Assembly: GCA_026987255.1 (NCBI GenBank)
Contig: JALSNA010000379.1
Span: 1-8,135 of the forward strand
Length of the DNA stretch: 8,135 nucleotides
Origin: Hyphomicrobiales bacterium
GTDB taxonomy: Bacteria > Pseudomonadota > Alphaproteobacteria > Rhizobiales > Aestuariivirgaceae
Direction of reading: 5' to 3'
Shown here: positions 1 to 5,256 of the stretch, in pieces
How the letters are laid out: the number at the start of each line of letters is the position of its first letter
How positions within the stretch are numbered: the first letter of the stretch is position 1
Notes under the pieces: generated by a model
Seen by the model: the letters and a program-made list of their open reading frames with translations, nothing else
Databases searched by the model: none
Told to the model about the DNA's origin: nothing
Made by a program: the position numbers and the translations under genes

Positions 1-1
1 G

Positions 2-301
2 ATCCGGGTGAAGGCGTGGCAGGAGAATGGGCAGGCCATCGCCGCCATCACCGATACCGGCATAGGCATTGCCGCGCAGCATCTGGAGAAGCTGGGACGG
101 CCGTTCGAGCAGGTGGGCGGCGGCTTTACCGCCCGCAAGGGCGGCTCCGGCCTCGGCCTTGCCATCTCGCGCTCGCTGGTGGAGATGCACGGCGGTGCGC
201 TGGAAATTGCCTCGCGCCTGGGTGAAGGCACTACCGTCACCGTGATCCTTCCCCGATCCCCGGCGCAGACATCCTCTCCCAGGCGGGCCACGGCAAGCTG
301 A
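2..301 (+). CDS. Sensor histidine kinase, C-terminal ATPase domain (5' end outside window)
   Basis: This is the final 99 residues of a sensor histidine kinase whose start lies left of the window. It binds ATP and supplies the phosphate for autophosphorylation of a histidine in the missing upstream domain. Visible HATPase_c motifs in order are the G1 box DTGIGI, an F-box-like segment RPFEQV, and the G2 lid GGSGLGLAISRSLVEMHGG, followed by the usual last strand GEGTTVTVILP. After the domain only a short Ser/Arg/Ala-rich tail remains, so no receiver domain is fused at the C-terminus. The G2 sequence with SLVEMHGG is common in PAS-type alphaproteobacterial kinases, including the PleC/DivJ class, but the input and dimerisation domains are not visible, so the pathway cannot be named. 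No intrinsic terminator is seen after the stop. Confidence 0.9.
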   Translation: MRVKAWQENGQAIAAITDTGIGIAAQHLEKLGRPFEQVGGGFTARKGGSGLGLAISRSLVEMHGGALEIASRLGEGTTVTVILPRSPAQTSSPRRATAS

Positions 302-311
302 CCCTCCCCTT

Positions 312-411
312 TGCACCCGGACAAACAAAGGCCCACTGCCCCTCCCAACCGCCTTGCGCAATATCTGGGTGGTTGGGAGGGGGAGTGGGCCGGAACGAGT
401 GCACAAACTCC
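312..411. repeat. Tandem imperfect repeat, unit 1
   Basis: First unit of a ~105-bp tandem repeat between the histidine kinase and the small gene at 726. Its left part (312-360) is almost identical to 417-464 (a single extra G in unit 1). Its right part (390-411) matches 496-517 at 17 of 22 positions, and the middle has diverged. Within the unit, 331-350 (gcccactgcccctcccaacc) and 371-390 are inverted repeats with one mismatch and a 20-nt loop. No protein reading is credible here: the overlapping open frames are repetitive and lack a ribosome binding site. Confidence 0.8.
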
Positions 412-454
412 GTTTGTGCACCCGGACAAACAAAGCCCACTGCCCCTCCCAACC
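371..454. repeat. Nested palindromic element spanning both repeat units
   Basis: Outer arms 371-390 and 435-454 are inverted repeats of 20 bp with one mismatch. Inside them sits a perfect 10-bp hairpin, gtgcacaaac (399-408) and gtttgtgcac (412-421), with a 3-nt loop TCC. The left arm 371-390 can alternatively pair with 331-350, so two folds are mutually exclusive in RNA or single-stranded DNA. There is no T-run, so this is not a classical intrinsic terminator. It resembles scattered REP-like palindromic elements; the family is not recognised. Confidence 0.7.
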
Positions 455-517
455 GCCTTGCGCATGCTCCTGGACGGCCAGAGCGGGGAAGCAGGCCGGC
501 GCGAGTGCGCAAATTCT
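417..517. repeat. Tandem imperfect repeat, unit 2
   Basis: Second unit of the tandem repeat. Positions 417-464 copy 312-360, and 496-517 copy 390-411 with five substitutions. The segment between them (465-495) does not match the middle of unit 1, so this unit has lost the internal inverted arm and can only pair with the arm at 371-390 of unit 1. Confidence 0.75.
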
Positions 518-543
518 CTTGGCCAGCTCGCGCAAAACGTGTG

Positions 544-562
544 TTATCCCTTTGTTAACCAT
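544..562 (+). promoter_or_regulatory. Candidate CtrA binding site (TTAT-N7-TTAACCAT)
   Basis: The sequence TTAT, seven bases, then TTAACCAT matches the alphaproteobacterial CtrA box TTAA-N7-TTAA at seven of eight positions and also contains the full TTAACCAT half-site motif. It lies 164 bp upstream of the small gene at 726. A weak TTGGCC (519-524)/TGTTAT (542-547) pair with a 17-bp spacer could be a promoter overlapping the box, in which case CtrA would act at or near the start of transcription. The promoter is speculative; the box is the stronger observation. One such match can occur by chance. Confidence 0.4.
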
Positions 563-603
563 GATGCCTTTCAATGCCGGCCGAAGGGACGGAACAAGGC
601 CGC

Positions 604-629
604 TTCGTCCCGGCCATTGGCCGGACGAA
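604..629. other. Stem-loop (12 bp with one bulge) in leader of the small gene
   Basis: Arms 604-616 and 618-629 pair along 12 bp with a single bulged C, including the core ccggcca/tggccgg. The upstream hexamer gggacg (586-591) can instead pair with cgtccc (606-611), so the left arm has a competing partner. No T-tract follows (the next bases are AAGGGCGG), so it is not an intrinsic terminator on the plus strand. Confidence 0.6.
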
Positions 630-662
630 AAGGGCGGATGACCGTCCACAATCGGGGGAAAC

Positions 663-717
663 GGCGCGCTGGCCATGCTGTGCGCGCCATGTGACGGGGA
701 GCGCGGCCAAAGCCGCG
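663..717. other. Two further stem-loops just upstream of the small gene
   Basis: Two perfect inverted repeats follow one another: ggcgcgc (663-669) with gcgcgcc (682-688), 12-nt loop; and cgcggc (702-707) with gccgcg (712-717), loop CAAA. The second ends 8 nt before the ATG at 726 and touches the only Shine-Dalgarno-like bases (GAGA, 717-720). In a transcript it could limit ribosome access. Biological role is inferred only from position. Confidence 0.5.
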
Positions 718-725
718 AGACGGTC

Positions 726-947
726 ATGGCGAAAATCATCAGCTTTCCCGCCAGCGCGCGCAAGGCGGACAATGGCGTGCCGGTGCCCGGCACAGATGCC
801 CAGGTGATCCTGTTTTCCGGCGTGCGCTATGAATATCTGAGCGATGAGCCCACTGCCCGCCCTTCGGGCTCAAGGTGCGCCTTGCGCCCTGCCGGTTCTT
901 CCTTCCAGGGCGGTTCATCGCAAGGGCAGGGCAGGCGGATCAGTTGA
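726..947 (+). CDS. Small hypothetical protein (73 aa), conserved-looking N-terminal half
   Basis: I do not recognise a named family. The protein is soluble with no signal peptide or membrane segment. It begins MAKIISFPASARK and has a hydrophobic strand-like core QVILFSGVRYEY (residues 26-37); small proteins with an I-x-FP start and an ILFTGVRYER-like core are, from memory, seen in Rhizobiales, so the first ~40 residues may be a conserved unit. Residues 41-73 are low in complexity (Gly, Ser, Arg, Pro) and lie in inverted-repeat DNA, so the tail may be repeat-derived. The ATG at 726 is chosen over the in-frame ATG at 675 because the motif starts there and the upstream part is stem-loop sequence. 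Shine-Dalgarno is weak (GAGACGG). The stop overlaps the convergent DUF1254 gene by 8 bp. Confidence 0.6.
   Translation: MAKIISFPASARKADNGVPVPGTDAQVILFSGVRYEYLSDEPTARPSGSRCALRPAGSSFQGGSSQGQGRRIS
846..932. repeat. Inverted repeats inside the 3' end of the small gene
   Basis: Visible arms are gagccc (846-851) with gggctc (866-871), and gccctgcc (886-893) with ggcagggc (925-932). The segment also shares gcccactgccc (848-858) and gccttgcgc (879-887), in the same order, with the tandem repeats at 331-360 and 435-464, suggesting a third, degenerate copy. It sits at the junction of two convergent genes, where hairpins could help end transcription in both directions, but no T-run is present. Confidence 0.45.
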
Positions 948-1506
948 TGGCCGGTTCCGGCAGCGGATCGGGATAGGCCGTGCAGGTGGTGGCCGCGAGG
1001 GCCTCCAGCTTGCGCCGCCGCGCACCGGGATGATCCACATAGACCTGCGTTACGGCCAGCACCTGCGCATCATCGAGCGGCACCACGAGCTTGCCGCCGC
1101 GCAGCCGCGGGGCCTGAATGGCGCCATTCCCGGCATCCCGCATGTGCTGGAAGACGATGGTCAGCTGATCGACCCCCGCATGCCGGTCGTTGAGCGTATA
1201 GACGACATTTCCCGCCCTGGAATAGGCCGTCACCGACCAGTAGCCGGCCGGAATGGGGGCGCGCAACTCCACCCGCCCCGCTCCCGGTTGCACGACGCAG
1301 CCGCCATAGAGCATGTGTTTCAAGGGCCATCGGGTGAAGTTTTTCAGCATCTTGGGGGTGAAAACCCGGTAGGTGTTCATCCCCTCCGCAGCCAGGGAGG
1401 CAAAGCGCGCCGGCATCTTGATCCGTGGCGCGAAAAGCACGATGGCGATATGGGTGATGATCACCAGGAGGGCCGTGGCGATGAACCAGAAGAAGCGGCT
1501 TTTCAT
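940..1506 (-). CDS. DUF1254 domain membrane-anchored protein
   Basis: A 188-residue protein of unknown biochemical role. Residues 5-26 (FFWFIATALLVIITHIAIVLFA) form one N-terminal membrane segment after a short positive stretch, so the rest is probably periplasmic. The core PAGYWSVTAYSR (86-97) followed by NVVYTLNDR (100-108) is the pattern I associate with DUF1254. Cysteines at 70 and 175 could form a disulfide. The ATG start (complement of 1504-1506) shares four bases with the stop of the DUF1214 gene (ATGA), implying translational coupling, and a GGGGGA Shine-Dalgarno lies 7 bases upstream; longer in-frame starts would run into the DUF1214 gene. In many bacteria DUF1254 and DUF1214 are parts of one protein; here they are two small anchored proteins. 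It ends the operon and overlaps the convergent small gene. Confidence 0.8.
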   Translation of the reverse strand: MKSRFFWFIATALLVIITHIAIVLFAPRIKMPARFASLAAEGMNTYRVFTPKMLKNFTRWPLKHMLYGGCVVQPGAGRVELRAPIPAGYWSVTAYSRAGNVVYTLNDRHAGVDQLTIVFQHMRDAGNGAIQAPRLRGGKLVVPLDDAQVLAVTQVYVDHPGARRRKLEALAATTCTAYPDPLPEPAIN

Positions 1507-2069
1507 GAACACATCCCCCGCCTGATGCGCAAGGGCGCTTCCAGAAGCCTTTCGCGCCCCATGGGCCCGGCAGTGAACAGATGCAGCACCAGGGTGATCC
1601 GGCCGCGGCCCGGCATGGCCAGCCAATTGCCGGGTTGCGCCATGGCGCTCAGCGTGATGCGCAGTCTGCCATCATGGCCGTAGATGACATCGTGGGAGGA
1701 AATTTCCGTCACCGCCGCCTGCCCGTCTTCAGTGCCGTTCGCATGGGCGCTCAAGGCCCACCAGCGGATTTTCGGCATCGGCCCTTCAAGGACATATGTG
1801 CAGGCCGCATCGATGGCCCGTCCTGCGTCATCGGATTGCGCCTCGAAGTCCAGCCGGTCGAAATGGCTCGGCGGCGCCTGTCCTTGCCAGATGTAATGCA
1901 ACCGCGCATAGGGAGAGCCCGAATCCGCCCCCGATTCCGGCCACACGACCCATGCTCCGGCCCGCACCGCGCCTGAAAACGGTCCGCCACCGGCCATGTA
2001 GATGGCCGAAACATAGCCCCCGCTAATGCCCACGATGGCGAAAATGATGAATTTGACCAGACCGTTCAC
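1503..2069 (-). CDS. DUF1214 domain membrane-anchored protein
   Basis: A 188-residue protein of unknown biochemical role. Residues 4-25 form a hydrophobic N-terminal segment with glycines (FIIFAIVGISGGYVSAIYM), either a membrane anchor or an uncleaved signal, placing the rest in the periplasm. The region around PYARLHYI (53-60) and especially QPGNWLAMPGRGRITLVLHLF (145-165) fits the DUF1214 pattern NWLP-x-P-G followed by a beta strand. The start is a GTG at 2067-2069, required to include the anchor; the Shine-Dalgarno is weak. It begins 26 bp after the stop of the penicillin-binding protein on the same strand and overlaps the DUF1254 gene by 4 bp, so the three are probably one transcript. The arrangement suggests a cell-envelope role, which is inference from position. 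Confidence 0.8.
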   Translation of the reverse strand: MNGLVKFIIFAIVGISGGYVSAIYMAGGGPFSGAVRAGAWVVWPESGADSGSPYARLHYIWQGQAPPSHFDRLDFEAQSDDAGRAIDAACTYVLEGPMPKIRWWALSAHANGTEDGQAAVTEISSHDVIYGHDGRLRITLSAMAQPGNWLAMPGRGRITLVLHLFTAGPMGRERLLEAPLRIRRGMCS

Positions 2070-2095
2070 CTGTCCAGGGTACCCATGGTTTCGGA

Positions 2096-4474
2096 TCAGC
2101 GGAAGATGTTCCAGAAGTTGCGCACCTTGCGGGCGTTGCGCCGGGCGCGCGTCCTGTTCCTTTTGATTTTGCCATAATTGGTCCGGTTTGTCCGCCGCCG
2201 CTTGAAATTGTTGCGCCGGTTGTCCACCCGGAAGATGCTGAACATGTCGCGCAAGGTGCCCACCACAGGATCGTTGCGTCTTGCGGTCTTGATCCTGCGG
2301 GAGCGCTTGGTGCGCGCCCTGGGCACCTGCACGAGGATGTCGCTGTCGCCGATGCCCGTCACCCCGGGCGCCAGATCGCCAGCCGCCGCGGCCATCACCT
2401 GGCCCTTGGCCCTGCGCATCTTGGCCGCATAGGCCCGGTAGCGGCCATCGAGCGGAATGCCGGGCAGCGCCTTGGGCTCCTTGCCCTCCAGCGCCATGAG
2501 CATGAACCGGCGCCAGGTCATGGCCGGCAGCGAGCCGCCGGTGGCCCGGCGCGTCGGCATGTAGTTGTCATTGCCGAACCACACCCCGGTGACCAGGTGC
2601 CCGGTAAAGCCCATGAAATAGGCGTCGCGATAGCTCGACGTGGTGCCCGTCTTGCCCGCCTGCGGGGTGAAGCCGAGATTGGCGCGCCGCGCCGTGCCGC
2701 CGGTGACCACCTTGTTGAGCATGGTGTTCAGCTCGGCGATCTTTTCATATGGGATGGTCTGCTCCGGCTTAGGCCCGTTGCGCTTGCGCGAATAGAGCAA
2801 GGTGCCATCCGGACGGCGGATTTCCAGCACCGTGTAGGGCTCCACCCGCTTGCCGCCATTGGCGAAATTGGCATAGGCCGCCGTCATGTCCAGCAGCGTG
2901 ACCTCGTTGGAGCCCAAGGGCAGCGAGGGCACCGGCCGCAGCTTGGCGCGCAGGCCCACCTTGTGGGCCGTCTCGATGATGAACTTGCGCCCGATCTTGG
3001 TCATCAGCCGCACCGGCACCGAGTTGTAGGAATGCGCCAGCGCCTGGGTCAGGGTGACCCGCCCGTGATAGCGCCGTGAATAGTTGTGTGGCGTCCATCC
3101 GCGGATGGTGATCGGCGCATCCAGCACCACGGTGCGCGGCGTATAGCCCTTCAGCAGCGCCGCCAGATAGACGAAGGGCTTGAAGGCCGAACCCGGCTGG
3201 CGCAGTGCGTCCGTCGCCCGGTTGAACTGGCTGGCCTCGTAGTCGCGCCCGCCGATGATCGTCTTGACGGCGCCATCGGGCTCCAGCGCCACCAGCGCCG
3301 CCTGGCTGGCCCGGTAGGCCTTGCCTTCCTTCTCCAGGATGCTGTTGACCAGCTTTTGCGCCCGTTCTTGCAATTTGGTGTCGATGGTGGTCTTGACTTC
3401 CACCACGTAATCGTTGGTCAGGTGCTGCTTGCGCAGGGTGTCGATGGTTTCGCGATAGACCCAGTCCATGAAGTGGTTGGGCGCATAGGTGTCCTTCTTG
3501 CCGGCGATCTCCACCGGCATCTGCCGCGCCTGCAGCAGCTCGCCATAGGAGATGAATCCGGCATCCAGCATCCGGTAGAGCACCACGTTGGCGCGCGCCA
3601 TGGCCGCCTTGGGGTGCCTGTCCGGCGCATATTTGGACGGCGCCTTGAACAACCCGGCCAGGATCGCCGCCTCCTTGATGTTCACGTCGCGCACCGACTT
3701 GCCGAAATAGTATTGCGCCGCCGCCTCGATGCCATAGTTGCCCGCCCCCATGTAGGAGCGGTCCAGATACATCTTGAGGATCTCGTCCTTGGACAGCCGC
3801 GCCTCGATCCACAGCGCCAGGAAGGCCTCGTGGATCTTGCGCCTAAAGGAGCGCTCCGGAGAGAGAAACAGGTTCTTGGCCAGCTGCTGGGTCAGGGTCG
3901 AGCCGCCCTGGCGCACCCCTTGCGCCTTGGCGTTGGCGATGGCGGCGCGCAGGGTGCCGATGAAATCCACCCCGATGTGATCATAGAAGCGCGCATCCTC
4001 GGTGGCCAGCAGGGCCTTGATGACATGCGGCGGGATTTCCTTCAGCGGCACCGCGTCGTCCTGGCGGATGCCGCGATGGCCGATGATGTCGCCGTTCATG
4101 TCGGTGATGGTCACCGCATACTGGCGCTTCTTGTTCCATACGTCCCCCTCGCCGGAGAACGGCGGCAGGGCATAGGCCACCAGGATGAAGGCAAAAGCCA
4201 GCCCGAAAGTGGCCGCATCGTCGATCAGATCGACGAAAAGCCGCTTTATGCCACGCACCCGGAAATGTTCCAGAAAGGCCGCATAGGCCGACCAGCCGCG
4301 CAAGATGGCGTCCTTGATCTCGAACAGGGTCGAGCTGATCCACGAATCCACACCGAGGAAAAAGCCCGTTATGCGGCCATATATGCCCCCCGTGCGGCTG
4401 TTGCCTGGAGTTTTGTCCGAGTCTTGCGCCAACTTCCGGCTCCGTTTGTCCGCATCCCGTTCAGAGTATGGCAT
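2096..4474 (-). CDS. Class A penicillin-binding protein (PBP1A-like glycosyltransferase/transpeptidase)
   Basis: Bifunctional peptidoglycan synthase of the inner membrane: it polymerises lipid II into glycan strands and cross-links the stem peptides. With the ATG at 4472-4474 it has 792 residues. A ~85-residue cytoplasmic N-terminus precedes one membrane helix (about 88-104). The GT51 domain shows EDARFYDHIGVD with catalytic Glu159, GGSTLTQQ (190-197), RKIHE (212-216) and the MYLDRSYMGAGNYGIEAA stretch. The transpeptidase domain shows SAFK with nucleophile Ser429 and Lys432, SYN (482-484) and KTGT (608-611). All active-site motifs are intact. The C-terminal tail (719-792) is strongly basic and unusual. 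An alternative GTG start at 4481-4483 adds three residues; neither start has a clear Shine-Dalgarno. It is the first gene of an operon with DUF1214 and DUF1254 genes, divergent from ycgN. Confidence 0.95.
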   Translation of the reverse strand: MPYSERDADKRSRKLAQDSDKTPGNSRTGGIYGRITGFFLGVDSWISSTLFEIKDAILRGWSAYAAFLEHFRVRGIKRLFVDLIDDAATFGLAFAFILVAYALPPFSGEGDVWNKKRQYAVTITDMNGDIIGHRGIRQDDAVPLKEIPPHVIKALLATEDARFYDHIGVDFIGTLRAAIANAKAQGVRQGGSTLTQQLAKNLFLSPERSFRRKIHEAFLALWIEARLSKDEILKMYLDRSYMGAGNYGIEAAAQYYFGKSVRDVNIKEAAILAGLFKAPSKYAPDRHPKAAMARANVVLYRMLDAGFISYGELLQARQMPVEIAGKKDTYAPNHFMDWVYRETIDTLRKQHLTNDYVVEVKTTIDTKLQERAQKLVNSILEKEGKAYRASQAALVALEPDGAVKTIIGGRDYEASQFNRATDALRQPGSAFKPFVYLAALLKGYTPRTVVLDAPITIRGWTPHNYSRRYHGRVTLTQALAHSYNSVPVRLMTKIGRKFIIETAHKVGLRAKLRPVPSLPLGSNEVTLLDMTAAYANFANGGKRVEPYTVLEIRRPDGTLLYSRKRNGPKPEQTIPYEKIAELNTMLNKVVTGGTARRANLGFTPQAGKTGTTSSYRDAYFMGFTGHLVTGVWFGNDNYMPTRRATGGSLPAMTWRRFMLMALEGKEPKALPGIPLDGRYRAYAAKMRRAKGQVMAAAAGDLAPGVTGIGDSDILVQVPRARTKRSRRIKTARRNDPVVGTLRDMFSIFRVDNRRNNFKRRRTNRTNYGKIKRNRTRARRNARKVRNFWNIFR

Positions 4475-4486
4475 GATGAGCACCCA

Positions 4487-4505
4487 TTCATGCTTTTAGC
4501 ATGAA
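4487..4505. promoter_or_regulatory. Perfect inverted repeat in the divergent promoter region
   Basis: TTCATGCT (4487-4494), TTT, AGCATGAA (4498-4505) is a perfect 8-bp dyad with a 3-bp spacer between the penicillin-binding protein and ycgN. It could be an operator for a dimeric regulator serving both genes, or, in the minus-strand transcript, a hairpin ending 3 nt before the GTG and 12 nt before the ATG of the penicillin-binding protein. The remainder of the divergent region (4506-4611) shows a possible TTGCGC (4537-4542)/TAGTAT (4559-4564) promoter for ycgN with a 16-bp spacer, which is weakly supported. Confidence 0.4.
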
Positions 4506-4611
4506 AATCCTTGCCAAACCTCTTTCATTTCGTCATTTGCGCCTCTATCCCGAGGAGATAGTATGGCGCGCCCGCCCAGGCAAGGAATTGCAGCAAGGAC
4601 ATGGCATTTCC

Positions 4612-5106
4612 ATGACGAGACCCTTCTGGAAAACGAAAACCCTGCGCCAGATGAGCGCCGCCGAATGGGAGTCCCTGTGCGACGGCTGCGGCCGCTGCTG
4701 CCTGGTCAAGCTGGAGGACGAAGACACCGGCGAGATCCTCACCACCTCGGTCATCTGCGCCCTCTATGACACCGAAAGGGGCGGCTGCCAGCACTATGGG
4801 CAGCGCTTTGAGCACATGCCCGATTGCATCGGCCTCACCCCGGACAATATCGCCACCATCCCCTGGCTGCCCGCCACCTGCGCCTACCGTCTGCTCCATG
4901 AGGGCAAGGATCTGCCCCCCTGGCATCCCCTGCGCAGCGGCGATGCGCGCACCGTCGCCGAGGCCGGCATTGCCGTCCTCGATGAGGTCATCAGCGAGGC
5001 GGCGGTGAACCTGGACGATCTGCCCGCCTACATCCGCCAATGGCCGCACATGGGCCCACGGCAGAAGCCGGCAAAGGAAAAAAAGGAAAAAAAGCCCAAA
5101 AAGTAG
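4612..5106 (+). CDS. ycgN: YcgN/UPF0260 family cysteine-cluster protein
   Basis: A 164-residue cytoplasmic protein of the UPF0260 (YcgN) family; the function of the family is not established, and the cysteines probably bind metal. Visible landmarks are RPFWKTKTL (3-11), the hallmark EWESLCDGCGRCCLVKLEDEDTG (18-40) with Cys23, 26, 29 and 30, then Cys49, Cys59, Cys72 (MPDCIGLTP), the PATCAYRLL segment with Cys90, and LPPWHPLRSGD (101-111). All match the family's usual layout and length. The ATG at 4612 is chosen because family members start just before RPFW; an in-frame ATG at 4501 would add 37 unrelated residues. An AAGGA lies 12 bases upstream, a long spacing. The C-terminus is a Lys-rich tail (from 152 onward) encoded by A-runs that double as upstream DNA for the next promoter. 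Confidence 0.93.
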   Translation: MTRPFWKTKTLRQMSAAEWESLCDGCGRCCLVKLEDEDTGEILTTSVICALYDTERGGCQHYGQRFEHMPDCIGLTPDNIATIPWLPATCAYRLLHEGKDLPPWHPLRSGDARTVAEAGIAVLDEVISEAAVNLDDLPAYIRQWPHMGPRQKPAKEKKEKKPKK

Positions 5107-5113
5107 GAAAAAA
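5078..5113 (+). promoter_or_regulatory. Phased A-tracts (UP-like / bent DNA)
   Basis: Four A-runs of 7, 7, 5 and 6 bases (5078-5084, 5087-5093, 5098-5102, 5108-5113) are centred about 9-10 bp apart, close to the helical repeat, which is the arrangement of intrinsically curved DNA. They lie immediately upstream of the -35 hexamer at 5118, where an UP element would sit, and three of them are within the coding end of ycgN. Confidence 0.5.
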
Positions 5114-5116
5114 GTC

Positions 5117-5146
5117 CTTGACAAGCGTGCCGCTCTCTGCTACACA
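5117..5146 (+). promoter_or_regulatory. Sigma-70 type promoter
   Basis: A perfect TTGACA at 5118-5123 (CTTGAC counted from 5117 in the alphaproteobacterial form) is followed at the proper distance by CTACAC (5140-5145) or TACACA (5141-5146), giving a 16- or 17-bp spacer. Expected transcription start is about 5152-5154. This is the best promoter in the window. It drives the terminated short transcript and possibly the terminase operon behind it. Confidence 0.65.
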
Positions 5147-5152
5147 TCCTGC

Positions 5153-5234
5153 CATGCTCAGACAATCAGGTCAGGCGGCGCCTCCCGCCGCCGCGATCTT
5201 GCCCGTTTCACCCGCCCTTTCCGGCGGGTTTTTT
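5153..5234 (+). ncRNA. Candidate small RNA or terminated leader RNA (~82 nt)
   Basis: The transcript expected from the promoter at 5117-5146 would run about 82 nt to the terminator T-run. It would contain an unpaired 5' segment, a perfect 7-bp GC hairpin ggcggcg (5174-5180)/cgccgcc (5186-5192) with the 5-nt loop CCTCC, a single-stranded stretch (about 5193-5209), and the terminator hairpin. CCUCC is complementary to the Shine-Dalgarno core GGAGG; alphaproteobacterial small RNAs with CCUCC-containing loops are known as a type, but I do not recognise this one as a named family. No credible short protein is seen. The alternative is a leader whose terminator controls entry into the terminase operon starting at 5257. 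Confidence 0.55.
5210..5234 (+). terminator. Intrinsic (Rho-independent) terminator
   Basis: Stem ACCCGCC (5210-5216) and GGCGGGT (5223-5229), 7 bp, loop CTTTCC, followed directly by an uninterrupted T-run (5229-5234). It can end both the short transcript from 5153 and read-through from ycgN, and it stands only 22 nt ahead of the terminase operon's first ATG. Confidence 0.85.
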
Positions 5235-5256
5235 GTTGCCTTTTCCGGACAATGCC

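Noticed and set aside
312..517. CRISPR array
   Set aside because: Only two units, irregular 'spacers' that are themselves homologous, and no cas gene in the window.
237..694. Open frames on both strands across the tandem repeats
   Set aside because: Their peptides simply repeat with the DNA units, lack ribosome binding sites and do not resemble any protein.
844..1683. Open frame of 279 codons on the plus strand
   Set aside because: Antisense to the DUF1254 and DUF1214 genes, which show clear family motifs and an ATGA coupling; this frame has none.
3086..4504. Long open frame (472 codons) on the plus strand
   Set aside because: It lies antisense to the intact penicillin-binding protein gene; its translation has no recognisable domain and is a by-product of GC-rich codon use.
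4501..4611. Longer N-terminus for ycgN from ATG 4501
   Set aside because: The 37 extra residues do not match the family, which begins just before RPFW, and this ATG lies inside the dyad at 4487-4505.
4553..4769. Strong GAGGAG followed by ATG 4563, 68-codon frame
   Set aside because: The frame is out of phase with ycgN and its translation is a shadow of the ycgN sequence. The purine run may be fortuitous or part of a promoter region.
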